Of a DNA stretch of 64,000 bases, positions 16,266 to 26,034 are shown in pieces. A program made the translations under genes and the position numbers. The stretch comes from Ruminococcus sp. YRD2003 (GTDB lineage Bacteria; Bacillota; Clostridia; Oscillospirales; Ruminococcaceae): NCBI GenBank assembly GCA_900109435.1, contig FNZT01000006.1, positions 1 to 64,000 of the forward strand, read 5' to 3'. Position 1 is the first letter of the stretch; each line of letters begins with the position of its first letter. The notes below the pieces were generated by a model, which saw only the letters and a list, made by a program, of their open reading frames with translations, was not told where the DNA came from and did not search any database.

Positions 16266-17942
16266 TTATTTCGCGGCTGCTTCCTCGTCGGTGTGACGTA
16301 TCTGCGCACGCTTTATCTTGCCTCCGAGCGTCTTGGGGAGCTCGTCCACGTACTCGATAACGCGGGGGTACTTGTAGGGCGCAGTCTCATGCTTTACGTG
16401 GTCCTGCAACTCCTTGGTGAGCTCGGGAGACGGAGTGTAGCCCTTCGCAAGCACTACGGTAGCCTTTACTACCTGACCTCTTATCGGGTCGGGAGCGCCT
16501 GTTATCGCGGACTCTACTACGGCGGGGTGAGTGAGCAGAGCACTCTCTACCTCGAAAGGTCCGATACGGTAGCCCGAACACTTGATAACGTCGTCATTGC
16601 GTCCGACGAACCAGTAATAGCCGTGGGAATCACGCCATGCAACGTCACCCGTATCGTAATTCTCGCCGCCGAGAACTGCCTTGGTGAGGTCGGGGTCCTT
16701 ATAGTAGCCGCAGAACAGACCCGTGGGGTGCTGCTTGTCTATGCCGCACGCCATGATGCTGCCCTCTTCACCGTCGTCACACTCGGTGCCGTCGGGACGG
16801 AGAAGGTGGATATTGTAGAGCGGCGAAGGCTTGCCCGTTGAGCCAGGCTTGGGGTCTATCCACGGGAAGTTCGCGATGAGGACCGTTCCCTCGGTCTGAC
16901 CGAAGCCCTCGCGCATCTTCTTGCCCGTAAGCTCGTAGATGCGGTTGAATACCTCGGGGTTGAGCGGCTCGCCCGCATTGCAGAAGTTCTGTATGGAAGA
17001 GAGGTCGTACTGCGTCATATCCTCCTGAAGCATGAATCTGTACATTGTAGGAGGAGCGCAGAATGTGGTCAGCTTGTAGTGGCTGATGACCTCAAGGATA
17101 TCCTTTGCGTTGAATCTGCCCGTGAAGTCGTAGGCGAACTGTATCGCGCCGCATATCCACTGTCCGTAAAGCTTGCCCCAGCCGAACTTCGCCCAGCCCG
17201 AGTCCGAGATGGACATATGCAGCTTGTTCTCCTGTACCTGATGCCAGTATTTTGCGGTAACGATGTGACCGAGCGGGTGTGCGAAGTTGTGGCACACCAT
17301 TTTCGGCATTCCCGTAGAGCCCGATGTGAAGTATATGAGCATGGTATCGGTCGCCTTTGTTGCCTCATCGCCTGTGGGACGCTCGAACGTATCGGGGTAC
17401 TTTGCTATCTCGTCCTCGAAGAAGTCCCAGCCCTCACGGGGTTCGGCTACAGCTATCTTGCGGCGGAGCGTCTTTATCTCGGGAGCCGCCGCATCTATCT
17501 GACCGCGTATGTACTCGTCGTCGCAGGCGATGATCGCGGATATCTCCGCCATATTGCCGCGGTATGCGATGTCATGGGTAGTGAAAAGGAGGTTTCCAGG
17601 GATGAGTATGACTCCGAGCTTGTGGAGCGCGGTGGCAATTACCCAGTACTCCCAGCGGCGGCGGAGGATAAGCAGCACTACATCGCCCTTTTTGAGCCCG
17701 AGGCTGCGGAAATAATGGCAGGTCTGATTCGAGAGCTTCGAGATGTCGGTGAAGGTGAAGGTGCGCTCCTTCTTATCGTGGCTGAGCCATACAAGAGCCT
17801 TCTTTTCGGGCTCCTGCTTTGCCCACTCGTCCACGATGTCCCAGCCGAAGTTGAAGTCCTCGGGAACGTTTACGCGGTAATTCTGTACGAAATCCTCGTA
17901 TGAATCAAATTCGATACGGGGCAGATATCGGTCTAAAAGCAT
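16266..17942 (-). CDS. AMP-forming acyl-CoA synthetase/ligase
   Basis: A 558-residue ANL-superfamily enzyme that activates a carboxylic acid with ATP to an acyl-adenylate and transfers it to CoA. Motifs: P-loop-like YFTSGSTGMPKMV (about 208-220), GFGQTE (about 345), YDTGDVAW, GRNDDVIKCSGYRIGP hinge, and the catalytic Lys in KTLGGKIKRAQIR near the C-terminus. It most resembles medium-chain/aromatic acyl-CoA ligases (AcsM-like) rather than acetyl-CoA synthetase, which is about 100 residues longer. It is cotranscribed with the XRE-cupin regulator 17 bp upstream. Start supported by aaaggag. The substrate cannot be told from sequence. Confidence 0.88.
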   Translation of the reverse strand: MLLDRYLPRIEFDSYEDFVQNYRVNVPEDFNFGWDIVDEWAKQEPEKKALVWLSHDKKERTFTFTDISKLSNQTCHYFRSLGLKKGDVVLLILRRRWEYWVIATALHKLGVILIPGNLLFTTHDIAYRGNMAEISAIIACDDEYIRGQIDAAAPEIKTLRRKIAVAEPREGWDFFEDEIAKYPDTFERPTGDEATKATDTMLIYFTSGSTGMPKMVCHNFAHPLGHIVTAKYWHQVQENKLHMSISDSGWAKFGWGKLYGQWICGAIQFAYDFTGRFNAKDILEVISHYKLTTFCAPPTMYRFMLQEDMTQYDLSSIQNFCNAGEPLNPEVFNRIYELTGKKMREGFGQTEGTVLIANFPWIDPKPGSTGKPSPLYNIHLLRPDGTECDDGEEGSIMACGIDKQHPTGLFCGYYKDPDLTKAVLGGENYDTGDVAWRDSHGYYWFVGRNDDVIKCSGYRIGPFEVESALLTHPAVVESAITGAPDPIRGQVVKATVVLAKGYTPSPELTKELQDHVKHETAPYKYPRVIEYVDELPKTLGGKIKRAQIRHTDEEAAAK

Positions 17943-17959
17943 CTATATTAACTCCTTTG

Positions 17960-18505
17960 TTATTCTGCTATCATTGTGAGAAAGCGCGCTTTGGTATCAC
18001 CGTTGCAGCGCTGTCCGTGCGGATACTGAGGGTTGAAATAAATGGAATCGCCCTCGTTGAGGACTATCTCCTTGTCCTCGAATATAACGACGATGCTGCC
18101 CTTGAGCACGAGGTTGAACTCCTGACCCGTGTGAGTAACGAGCTTTGCAGGCTCGTCCGAGGGCTCGAGAGTAACAAGAAGGGGCTGCATTATCTTGTCC
18201 GCATAACGGAATGCCAGATCCTTGAATCTGTATCCCGGGAAGCGGCTCACACTCTTGCCGTGTCCGCGGCGGACGACGTGATAGGTGTCGATACGGCTGG
18301 GCTCACCCGTGATGAGCTCGTTGAAGTCCACCTTGAACTTGTTTGCTATCTCATAGATGACGCTTATGGGGAAGTCTCCGTTCTGCTCATAGCCCGCGTA
18401 CTGCTCGGTGCTGAGCCCGAGCTCCTGCGCAAGCTGTTCCTGTGAATAGTCGCATACTTCGCGAAGCTCGCGGATACGAGCAGCTATCTCGTTAATGCTT
18501 TCCAT
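17960..18505 (-). CDS. XRE-family regulator with cupin sensor domain
   Basis: A 181-residue protein: N-terminal helix-turn-helix (about 4-60, with YSQEQLAQELGLSTEQYAGYEQ) and a C-terminal cupin (about 105-180, with VLKGSIVVIFEDKEIVLNEGDSI broken by typical Gly and His-rich PQYPHGQ). Such fusions sense small ligands and control adjacent metabolic genes. It is upstream of and cotranscribed with the acyl-CoA ligase gene, the usual arrangement for a local regulator. Start ATG 18505 chosen for its ggaggttgcag site; the upstream extension has none. Confidence 0.9.
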   Translation of the reverse strand: MESINEIAARIRELREVCDYSQEQLAQELGLSTEQYAGYEQNGDFPISVIYEIANKFKVDFNELITGEPSRIDTYHVVRRGHGKSVSRFPGYRFKDLAFRYADKIMQPLLVTLEPSDEPAKLVTHTGQEFNLVLKGSIVVIFEDKEIVLNEGDSIYFNPQYPHGQRCNGDTKARFLTMIAE

Positions 18506-18573
18506 ACTGCAACCTCCGATAATGTGAATATTTCCGCAGAGCACCTTTGGTCTCCGCTTATCATACAACTTTT

Positions 18574-18603
18574 ATTATATCATAAAGCATTTGCACTTGT
18601 CAA
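18574..18603 (-). promoter_or_regulatory. Promoter of the XRE-cupin/ligase operon
   Basis: Minus strand TTGACA (18603-18598), 18-bp spacer, TATAAT (18579-18574). Confidence 0.8.
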
Positions 18604-18647
18604 GCTTTTGCAACGACAACTCCCGTCAAAAAAATTTCCCGCGCTGC

Positions 18648-18676
18648 TTGATATTTCCGCGGAGATGTGCTATAAT
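18648..18676 (+). promoter_or_regulatory. Promoter of the GGDNF-EAL gene
   Basis: TTGATA (18648-18653), 17-bp spacer, TATAAT (18671-18676). It lies back to back with the XRE-cupin promoter, 45 bp apart. Confidence 0.8.
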
Positions 18677-18721
18677 TAATTAATAGTTTTTTTCGACATC
18701 TGCCGCAGAAAGGGTGAAATT

Positions 18722-20392
18722 ATGGAGAATGACAAGCTGATACGCTACTATGAACTGCTCGAAAAGCTGATCGCGACTATGTCCGACAGCGAGCACTTCA
18801 CGCCGGAAAGGCTCAACGAGCCACTTGCCGGCATCTGCAAGCTTTTCCGCGTGTGCAAGGGCGTGACCGAATTCTACAAAAGCACGAGCCATGAAAAATC
18901 AGGACGCGGCGAGGTTTTTGTCTGCTATGACAGCGGCGAGAACGGAAGCGAGGTCATGGGCAGGAGGATCGTTACCAAGTCTATGGCTGTCGCGAAGTGC
19001 AGGGTATATATGCCCGCGGGCGCCGAGCCTCTTAACGACGAGGAGCGCGAGAAAGTCGACCTGATAATGAAGACTGTGCTGAGCTTCGTCGGAAATATCA
19101 AGCTTCAGAAGATCGTTGAGCGCCTGACCTTCTACGACGACAGCGGCTACCGCAATATGCGCTCGTTTGTGCGCTATCTTGAGCAGCTCAACGATAAAAA
19201 GATCCTCGGCACACACACCGCCGCCTACTTCAACCTCCGCCATTTCTCGCAGATAAATCAGGAGATAGGCAGGAACGCAGGCGATATGGTCATGAGGAAC
19301 TATTTCACCATGCTTGAAGAAGTCATCGGCGACGACGGTATCGTGTGCCGCGTCGGAGGCGACAACTTCGTTGCCATATTCGATGACGGACTGCTCATAG
19401 ATGTCCTCGAGATTCTGAAAGGCGTGCCCGTATCCTACGACGCAGGCAATTCCAAGCGCGTGACGGTCTCCGCGAGCACTGGCGTTTTCCGTATCCCCGA
19501 CGGCTTTGTTTACGATGACCCCGGCGATATCATGGACAAGATAGTCGCCTCTACAAAAACCGCCAAGAACAGCGATTCCGAGAACATCGTCTTCTTCGAC
19601 AGCAAGACCGAGGCAGGAAAAGAACAGCTCGCCAATATACGCAAACTGTTCCCACAGGCGCTCGAAAACGGCGAATTCAAGGTATACTACCAGCCAAAGA
19701 CCGACATTCAGTCCGAGGAGATAATAGGCGCGGAGGCTCTCTGCCGCTGGGAGCACGACGGCGGAGTAATAATGCCGTCCGACTTCATCCCCGTACTGGA
19801 GCAGAGCTCGGATATATGCAAGCTCGATTTCTTCATGCTCGAACGCGTCTGTCAGGATATCCGCCGACGCATAGATGAGGGAAAACCCGTGGTGCGCATA
19901 TCCGTCAACCTCTCCCGCAAACATATGCTGGACGCTGACCTCCCCGAACACATTATCGAGATAGTCGACAGGAACCGCATACCGCATAACCTCATAGAGA
20001 TAGAGCTCACCGAATCCACGACGGATGTGGAGTTCAAGGAAGTCAAGCGCGTGGTGAGCGAGCTGCAGCAGGACGGGATATGTACTTCGGTGGACGACTT
20101 CGGCATGGGTCAGTCCTCACTGAACCTCATACGCGAGATACCGTGGAGCGTGCTGAAGCTGGACAGGAGCCTTCTCCCCGCGGACGAGGAGAACCCTCAC
20201 AGCACCCGCAGCGTAATGTTCAAGTATCTGGTAGCTATGGCAAAGGAGCTTGGACTGGAATGTATCGCGGAGGGCGTAGAGACGGAGAATCAGGTGCAGA
20301 TGCTGAGAAACAACAGCTGTTCTCTCGCTCAGGGCTACTATTTCGACAAGCCCCTCCCCAACGAGGAATTCGAGAAAAAACTGGATGAATAA
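18722..20392 (+). CDS. Degenerate-GGDEF/EAL protein, likely c-di-GMP phosphodiesterase
   Basis: A 556-residue cytoplasmic protein. An N-terminal region without recognised domain (1-125, possibly GAF-like) precedes a GGDEF-type domain whose signature is GGDNF (212-216) and an EAL domain (about 315-556). The EAL side keeps the catalytic set: EAL at 338-340, NLSRKH, ELTES, VDDFGMG, KLDRS and AEGVE. It therefore probably hydrolyses c-di-GMP to pGpG, with the degenerate GGDEF domain as a GTP sensor or dimer module. The E-to-N change makes cyclase activity unlikely. No membrane segments. Confidence 0.88.
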   Translation: MENDKLIRYYELLEKLIATMSDSEHFTPERLNEPLAGICKLFRVCKGVTEFYKSTSHEKSGRGEVFVCYDSGENGSEVMGRRIVTKSMAVAKCRVYMPAGAEPLNDEEREKVDLIMKTVLSFVGNIKLQKIVERLTFYDDSGYRNMRSFVRYLEQLNDKKILGTHTAAYFNLRHFSQINQEIGRNAGDMVMRNYFTMLEEVIGDDGIVCRVGGDNFVAIFDDGLLIDVLEILKGVPVSYDAGNSKRVTVSASTGVFRIPDGFVYDDPGDIMDKIVASTKTAKNSDSENIVFFDSKTEAGKEQLANIRKLFPQALENGEFKVYYQPKTDIQSEEIIGAEALCRWEHDGGVIMPSDFIPVLEQSSDICKLDFFMLERVCQDIRRRIDEGKPVVRISVNLSRKHMLDADLPEHIIEIVDRNRIPHNLIEIELTESTTDVEFKEVKRVVSELQQDGICTSVDDFGMGQSSLNLIREIPWSVLKLDRSLLPADEENPHSTRSVMFKYLVAMAKELGLECIAEGVETENQVQMLRNNSCSLAQGYYFDKPLPNEEFEKKLDE

Positions 20393-20435
20393 TATTAGGA
20401 ACGGACCTGCGGGTCTGCTCTGTCAGGAGAAAACA

Positions 20436-21572
20436 ATGGAACTGTTCAATAAACACGATATCACACGAAACGCCTGTATGCTCAAGGGCAGACTGGCGAA
20501 AAAGGGCTACGACTGGTGGTGGCACTCGTTCACGGGCATCGACGAGGAAACGGGCGAGGAAAAAGCATTCTTCATCGAATTCTTCGTCTGCAACCCCGAC
20601 CTTGCCGAACCCGTGCCCGTCCTCGGACAGCTCCCCGAGAACCAGTTTGCGGGGAAGAAGCCCTCATACCTCATGGTAAAGGCAGGCTGCTGGGGAAAAG
20701 GCGCAAAACAGCTCCACCGCTTCTTTTCGTGGAACGACATCAGCGTGTCCGAGGGCGTTCCCTTCTCGATAATCGCCGACGACTGCTGGTGCTCGGAGGA
20801 TAAGCTCTGCGGAAGCGTCAGGGTTACTCCCGAGGACGCCGCCGCTCACCCCGAGTATATGTGCGACAGCGGCGAGATGTCATGGGAACTGAAATTAGAC
20901 AAGCAGGTAGCCTTCAACGTGGGCTACGGCGCGGGAAACACCATGCGCTCGCTGAACGCCTTCGAGATGTACTGGCACGCCGAGGGTATGAAGACGCTCT
21001 ATTCGGGCACAGTCACCATAGACGGCAGGCGCTATGCCGTCACACCCGAGACAAGCTTCGGCTATGCGGACAAGAACTGGGGAGCAGACTTCACCTCGCC
21101 GTGGATATGGCTGTCGTCATGCTGCATGGAGAGCCGTATCACAGGCAAAAAGCTCGAGAACAGCGTATTCGACATCGGCGGCGGCAGACCGAGAGTGTTC
21201 GGCGTATCCCTCGACCGTATCCTCCTCGGAGCATTCTATTACGAGGGCAGAGAGATAGAATTCAACTTCTCGAAATTCTGGACTCAGCCCAAGACCAAAT
21301 TCAGATGCTTCGAGACTGACAAGGAGATTGTGTGGCAGATAGAACAGTCGAATCAGAAGTATATTATGAGGACGTGCATACACTGCCTCAAAGAGGAAAT
21401 GCTGTTCGTGAACTACGAAGCTCCCGACGGCTCGAAGCAGCACAACCGCCTCTGGAACGGCGGCACAGGCAAAGGCAGGATAAAGCTGTTCGAGAAGAAG
21501 CACGGTTCGGCGGAGCTCATAGACGATATAAACGTATCGCACGTTGGCTGCGAATACGGAGAATTCTGCTAA
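20436..21572 (+). CDS. Tocopherol cyclase/AttH-like protein of unknown function
   Basis: A 378-residue protein with the features of the tocopherol cyclase/AttH lipocalin-like superfamily: KKGYDWWWHSF near the start, repeated Trp/aromatic beta-strands and the family signature SFGYADKNWG near residue 210. Plant members cyclise quinones; bacterial relatives have no established role. ATG 20436 was chosen because caggagaaaac precedes it; the longer frame overlaps the EAL gene. It lies 43 bp after that gene in the same direction and probably shares its transcript. The stop abuts the large inverted repeat. Confidence 0.65.
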   Translation: MELFNKHDITRNACMLKGRLAKKGYDWWWHSFTGIDEETGEEKAFFIEFFVCNPDLAEPVPVLGQLPENQFAGKKPSYLMVKAGCWGKGAKQLHRFFSWNDISVSEGVPFSIIADDCWCSEDKLCGSVRVTPEDAAAHPEYMCDSGEMSWELKLDKQVAFNVGYGAGNTMRSLNAFEMYWHAEGMKTLYSGTVTIDGRRYAVTPETSFGYADKNWGADFTSPWIWLSSCCMESRITGKKLENSVFDIGGGRPRVFGVSLDRILLGAFYYEGREIEFNFSKFWTQPKTKFRCFETDKEIVWQIEQSNQKYIMRTCIHCLKEEMLFVNYEAPDGSKQHNRLWNGGTGKGRIKLFEKKHGSAELIDDINVSHVGCEYGEFC

Positions 21573-21886
21573 AAAAAGAGCAGACCGTAAGGACTGTATT
21601 CATACAGAAGCAATACGGATATTTATTGAGGGAAACCCTTTTGAAAAAGGGTTCTCCCTCAAACTCCCTTCCTAAAACTTTCAATTTAAATTTTGCCCCT
21701 ATGGGGTACTCTCCTGATATGAAAAGAGTTAGTCTTTCTTTTCAATGAGAGTACCCCATAGGGGCAAAATTTGGACTAAAAGTCTTTGGAAAGGGGTTCG
21801 GGGGAGAACCTTTCTTCAGAAAGGTTTCCCCCGATATATGTCCCGTAATACTTCCGTATAGGTACAGCCCTTATGGTCTGCCCTTT
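21573..21886. repeat. 314-bp intergenic region forming one long imperfect inverted repeat
   Basis: From the stop codon of the tocopherol-cyclase-like gene to the stop codon of the ATPase D gene, the sequence folds back on itself. Matching blocks include gcagaccgtaagg (left) with ccttatggtctgc (right), gggttctccc with gggagaacc, and ttttgcccctatggggtactctc (21691-21713) with its exact complement at 21746-21768. Left arm about 21575-21713, right arm about 21746-21885, loop about 32 bp with its own weak pairing. Smaller hairpins nest in each arm. No ORF. It may terminate both convergent operons, or be two inverted copies of a repeat. Confidence 0.85.
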
Positions 21887-22537
21887 TCATTTGAAATCGT
21901 GGCTCTGCTTGAGCACCATATCCTTGACCTTCATCAGCGATGTGGTCGTGGAGCGCTCGTTCTCGGAGAGCTTCATCGTGATGAACTTGATAGTCTCCTG
22001 ATAGTCGGGTATCATGATGTGCTCGAGTGCATTTACGCGGCGGCGGGTCTTTTCTATCTCGTCCGCCATTAGCTGGCACGCCTTCTCGACCTCTGCGAGC
22101 CTTATCATCTTAGGGAAGATGTCGCTCAGTGCGCTGACTGCACCGTCGAGGTCGGTGGAGGTGAATGCCGTTCCGTAGGAGTAGATGTCGTTTGAATCCG
22201 CTGTACGGTACTTCGGGCTGAATACGGGGATATACACGCTCATTACGTTCTTTTCCCCGACCTCGAGCTCTACCTCCTGCTTCGGGAGCATAAGCGCCGT
22301 CTCGAGCGCCTCCCTCTGCATTACTGAGCCCGCGACCGCCATATATCGGTCAGCCTCGGCAATTGCCGCCTCGACCTCTGTGCGGAGCTGTCTGTTCTCC
22401 TTTATCATTATCATGAACTGACGCATCAGCTCGTCGCGCTTGTCCTTGAGGAGCTTGTGCCCGCGCTGTGCGGAGACGAGCTTCTTTTTGAGCTTGCTCA
22501 GCTCCATACGCGTAGGATTTACGTTTAGTCTTGCCAA
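21887..22537 (-). CDS. V/A-type ATPase subunit D
   Basis: A 216-residue coiled-coil protein forming the central rotor shaft inside the A3B3 head. Typical features are the start ARLNVNPTRMELSKLKKKL, long N- and C-terminal helices and the RRRVNALEHIMIP segment near residue 165. The TTG at 22535-22537 is the start, with gaggtga six bases upstream. Last gene of the operon; ends against the large inverted repeat. Confidence 0.93.
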   Translation of the reverse strand: MARLNVNPTRMELSKLKKKLVSAQRGHKLLKDKRDELMRQFMIMIKENRQLRTEVEAAIAEADRYMAVAGSVMQREALETALMLPKQEVELEVGEKNVMSVYIPVFSPKYRTADSNDIYSYGTAFTSTDLDGAVSALSDIFPKMIRLAEVEKACQLMADEIEKTRRRVNALEHIMIPDYQETIKFITMKLSENERSTTTSLMKVKDMVLKQSHDFK

Positions 22538-22548
22538 CTGCGCTCACC

Positions 22549-23925
22549 TCAGTCCTTCTTGTCGTAGTACTCTGCAAGGTACTCCTCTCTGATACGTCTC
22601 AGCTCGCTTCTCGGGAGGAGCTTCAGGAGCTCCCAGCCGATAGAGAGGGTCTCCTCGATAGAGCGGTTGTTGTCGAAGCCCTGCGAAACGTAGCGCTTCT
22701 CGAACTCGTCCGCGAACTTGGCATACAGCAGGTCTGTCGGAGTAAGTGCCGCCTCACCGAGTACGACCATGAGCTCCTTCGCGTCTTTTCCGCGTGCATA
22801 GGCTGAGAAGAGCTGGTTCATGGTGTCGGAGTGGTCGGCGCGGGTCTTGCCCTTGCCGATACCCTTGTCTTTGAGTCGCGAGAGCGACGGGAGCACGTCC
22901 ACAGGCGGATTTATGCCCTTGCGGTAAAGCTCGCGAGAGAGGATTATCTGCCCCTCGGTGATGTAGCCTGTGAGGTCGGGTATGGGGTGGGTCTTGTCGT
23001 CCTCGGGCATGGTGAGAATGGGTATCATGGTGATAGAGCCGTCCTTGCCGTCCTGACGTCCCGCGCGCTCGTAAAGCGAAGCGAGGTCGGTGTACATATA
23101 GCCTGGATAGCCGCGGCGTCCCGGAACTTCCTTACGTGCAGCGGATACCTCACGCAGAGCGTCCGCGTAGTTTGTTATATCCGTGAGGATAACAAGTACG
23201 TGCATACCCTTCTCGAAAGCGAGGTATTCGGCGGCAGTAAGCGCCATTTTCGGAGTTGCAAGACGCTCGATAGCCGAGTCGTTTGCGAGGTTCACGAAGA
23301 GCACGGTACGGTCGAGAGCTCCCGTCTCGCGGAAACTTCTGACGAAGTATTCGGACTCCTCAAAGGTGATGCCCATAGCGGCGAACACGACCGCAAACTG
23401 CTCGTTATCTCCGAGAACACGCGCCTGACGCGCTATCTGAGCGGCAAGCTGAGCGTGCGGGAGTCCGCTCGCAGAGAATATGGGGAGCTTCTGTCCGCGG
23501 ACGAGAGTGTTCAGTCCGTCTATCGCGGAAACGCCCGTCTGAATGAACTCCTGCGGATACTTGCGGGCTACGGGGTTCATCGGCAGACCGTTTACGTCCA
23601 TTCTCTTGTCGGGGATTATCTCTGGACCGTCGTCTATCGGACGTCCGAGACCGTCGAATACGCGGCCGAGCATATCCTCGGATACGCCGAGCTCCATCTG
23701 ATGTCCCGAAAAAACGACTGCGCTGTCCTTGAGGTTGATACCTGCGGCGTTCTCGAAAAGCTGGACGAGAGCGTTGCTGCCGTCTATCTCGAGTACGCGG
23801 CAGCGGCGCTTTTCGCCGTTTGCGAGCCTTATCTCGGCAAGCTCACCGTATGTGACGTTCTCAACGTCCTTTACAAGCAGCAGAGGACCTGCTGCTTCTT
23901 CAATTGTTCTGTATTCTCTTGGCAT
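22549..23925 (-). CDS. V/A-type ATPase subunit B (non-catalytic)
   Basis: A 458-residue subunit that alternates with A in the head and carries the regulatory nucleotide site. It lacks a P-loop but has the family motifs [15 protein letters not shown], the [18 protein letters not shown] region and a Ser/Arg-rich [21 protein letters not shown]. Length matches the family. The ATG overlaps the subunit A stop by one base (TGATG). Confidence 0.95.
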   Translation of the reverse strand: MPREYRTIEEAAGPLLLVKDVENVTYGELAEIRLANGEKRRCRVLEIDGSNALVQLFENAAGINLKDSAVVFSGHQMELGVSEDMLGRVFDGLGRPIDDGPEIIPDKRMDVNGLPMNPVARKYPQEFIQTGVSAIDGLNTLVRGQKLPIFSASGLPHAQLAAQIARQARVLGDNEQFAVVFAAMGITFEESEYFVRSFRETGALDRTVLFVNLANDSAIERLATPKMALTAAEYLAFEKGMHVLVILTDITNYADALREVSAARKEVPGRRGYPGYMYTDLASLYERAGRQDGKDGSITMIPILTMPEDDKTHPIPDLTGYITEGQIILSRELYRKGINPPVDVLPSLSRLKDKGIGKGKTRADHSDTMNQLFSAYARGKDAKELMVVLGEAALTPTDLLYAKFADEFEKRYVSQGFDNNRSIEETLSIGWELLKLLPRSELRRIREEYLAEYYDKKD

Positions 23926-25694
23926 CAGTCTTCCTCCTTAGTCAGAAGCTCGTTGAGCTCCGAGGATATCTCGACGGAGACCTTCTCGAATTCGCGGTCG
24001 GTCTCGTCCTCGGGAACGTACTTGAAACGTCCTATCTTCTCACGCACGGGCAGCTCCGCGACCGCTTCTATATCTGCTCCCTTGCCTACAGCAGCCTCAG
24101 CCTCGTCATTGAAGGCAAGTATCAGCTTCATCATGTAGAGCTGCTTTTTCAGGCTGGTGTAGGTGTCTATCTCGTGGAACGCGAGCTGGTGCAGGAAGTC
24201 CTCGCGGATAGAACGTGCGGTCTCCATTTTGAGGCGGTCGCCTGCGGAGAGCGCGTCCATACCGATGAGCTTTACTATTTCCTTCAGCTCGGCTTCGTCG
24301 TGGAGAATGGACATGAATCTCGCACGCGATGTCATCCAGTCCTTGGAGACGTTATTGTTGTACCAGTCCGCGAGCGAATCCGCATAGAGCGAGTAGCTCG
24401 TCAGCCAGTTGATAGCGGGGAAGTGTCGCTGGTATGCGAGATTGGAATCAAGTCCCCAGAACACCTTCACGATACGGAGAGTCGCCTGCGAAACAGGCTC
24501 GGATATATCGCCTCCCGGAGGCGAAACTGCTCCTATAACGGAGAGTGCGCCCTCTCTTCCCTCGGTGCCTGTCGAGATGACGCGTCCCGCACGCTCGTAG
24601 AACTGAGCAAGACGGCTTCCGAGATAGGCGGGATAGCCCTCATCGCCGGGCATCTCTTCGAGACGTCCCGACATCTCACGCAGAGCCTCTGCCCAGCGCG
24701 ATGTGGAATCCGCCATAAGAGCCACGGAATAGCCCATATCACGGTAATATTCGGCAATGGTGATGCCCGTATATACGGACGCCTCACGCGCCGCAACAGG
24801 CATATCGGAGGTGTTCGCGATGAGAACGGTGCGCTCCATGAGGGACTTGCCCGTCTTGGGGTCGATGAGCTCGGGGAACTCGTTGAGAACGTCGGTCATC
24901 TCGTTGCCGCGCTCGCCGCAGCCGATGTACACGATTATATCAGCCTCTGCCCACTTTGCGAGCTGGTGCTGTGTAACGGTCTTGCCGCTGCCGAAAGGTC
25001 CCGGGATCGCCGCAACTCCGCCCTTTGCTATCGGGAAGAGGCTGTCTATAACTCGCTGACCCGTTACGAGCGGCATATCGGGCGACAGCTTCTTAGCGTA
25101 GGGTCTGCCGCTTCTTACGCCCCATTTCTGCATCATGGTGAGCTCGCGCTCGCCCTTTTCGGTCTCGAGCACGCACACCGTATCCGTAACGGTGAACTCG
25201 CCCTCCTTCACGGACTTCACCTTGCCCTTGATGCCGTTTGGCACCATTATCTTGTGGAGCACGATGTCCGTCTCGGGGACAGTTCCTATCACGTCGCCGC
25301 CGACTACCTCGTCTCCAGCTTTTACCGTGGGAGTGAACTTCCACTTCTTGTCTCGCTTGAGCGACGGCACCTCGACTCCGCGCGCAAGATTGTTGCCGCA
25401 GACCTTGCGGATGTCGTCGAGCGGACGCTGTATACCGTCGTAAATGCTGCCGATAAGACCAGGTCCGAGCTCGGCGCTCATGGGTTCGCCCGTGGATTCA
25501 ACAGCCTCACCCGTACCGAGACCCGCTGTCTCCTCATATACCTGAATGGAGGCGCGGTCGCCGTGCATCTCGATTATCTCGCCGATAAGACGCTTTTCGC
25601 TGACGCGTACAACGTCGAACATATTGGCGTCTCTCATGCCCTCCGCAACAACGAGAGGACCTGATATCTTGACTATATTTCCTATGCTTGCCAA
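23925..25694 (-). CDS. V/A-type ATPase subunit A (catalytic)
   Basis: A 589-residue catalytic subunit that hydrolyses or makes ATP at the A-B interface. It has the P-loop GPFGSGKTV (about 233-241), the [11 protein letters not shown] motif with the catalytic Glu, and [12 protein letters not shown]. The N-terminal barrel and the bulge domain typical of V/A-type A subunits are present. The start is TTG (25694-25692) with aaaggag eight bases upstream. Confidence 0.96.
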   Translation of the reverse strand: MASIGNIVKISGPLVVAEGMRDANMFDVVRVSEKRLIGEIIEMHGDRASIQVYEETAGLGTGEAVESTGEPMSAELGPGLIGSIYDGIQRPLDDIRKVCGNNLARGVEVPSLKRDKKWKFTPTVKAGDEVVGGDVIGTVPETDIVLHKIMVPNGIKGKVKSVKEGEFTVTDTVCVLETEKGERELTMMQKWGVRSGRPYAKKLSPDMPLVTGQRVIDSLFPIAKGGVAAIPGPFGSGKTVTQHQLAKWAEADIIVYIGCGERGNEMTDVLNEFPELIDPKTGKSLMERTVLIANTSDMPVAAREASVYTGITIAEYYRDMGYSVALMADSTSRWAEALREMSGRLEEMPGDEGYPAYLGSRLAQFYERAGRVISTGTEGREGALSVIGAVSPPGGDISEPVSQATLRIVKVFWGLDSNLAYQRHFPAINWLTSYSLYADSLADWYNNNVSKDWMTSRARFMSILHDEAELKEIVKLIGMDALSAGDRLKMETARSIREDFLHQLAFHEIDTYTSLKKQLYMMKLILAFNDEAEAAVGKGADIEAVAELPVREKIGRFKYVPEDETDREFEKVSVEISSELNELLTKEED

Positions 25695-25710
25695 AGCAGA
25701 TTCTCCTTTC

Positions 25711-26034
25711 TCAGTTAAGGATATCCGAGCCTACAGCCTTTTCGACTGCCTCGTGCAGAGCTCTCATGCCGTCGCCCGTGTTGCCCTCGATAGCGGGTAT
25801 CAGCACGATCGACGGGAGCCTGCTGCTCCTGTATTTTTTGATGGTTTCAGCCGCAAGAGCCGCGGCGGGCTCGGTGATGTATATCACCGCGAAATCATGG
25901 GCTGCGAGCCTGTTTATGAGCCTTGATATCTCAGCTCCGTCCGTCTCGCAGAAAACGGACAGACCGAGTGCCGCAAAGCCCGATACGCTTGCGGTATCGC
26001 CGATGACGGCGGTCTTGAAGTTCGTATCAGACAT
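25711..26034 (-). CDS. V/A-type ATPase subunit F
   Basis: A 107-residue central-stalk subunit with the small alpha/beta fold typical of F subunits, including [15 protein letters not shown] near the start and the [12 protein letters not shown] strand. It binds subunit D and modulates rotation. Start overlaps the subunit C end by 8 bp (translational coupling). Confidence 0.88.
   Translation of the reverse strand: MSDTNFKTAVIGDTASVSGFAALGLSVFCETDGAEISRLINRLAAHDFAVIYITEPAAALAAETIKKYRSSRLPSIVLIPAIEGNTGDGMRALHEAVEKAVGSDILN

Noticed and set aside
23904..25664. 586-residue ORF opposite ATPase subunit A
   Set aside because: A shadow of a strongly conserved catalytic gene; no ribosome site or family features. 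The same holds for the long plus-strand frames opposite the first kinase and subunit I.
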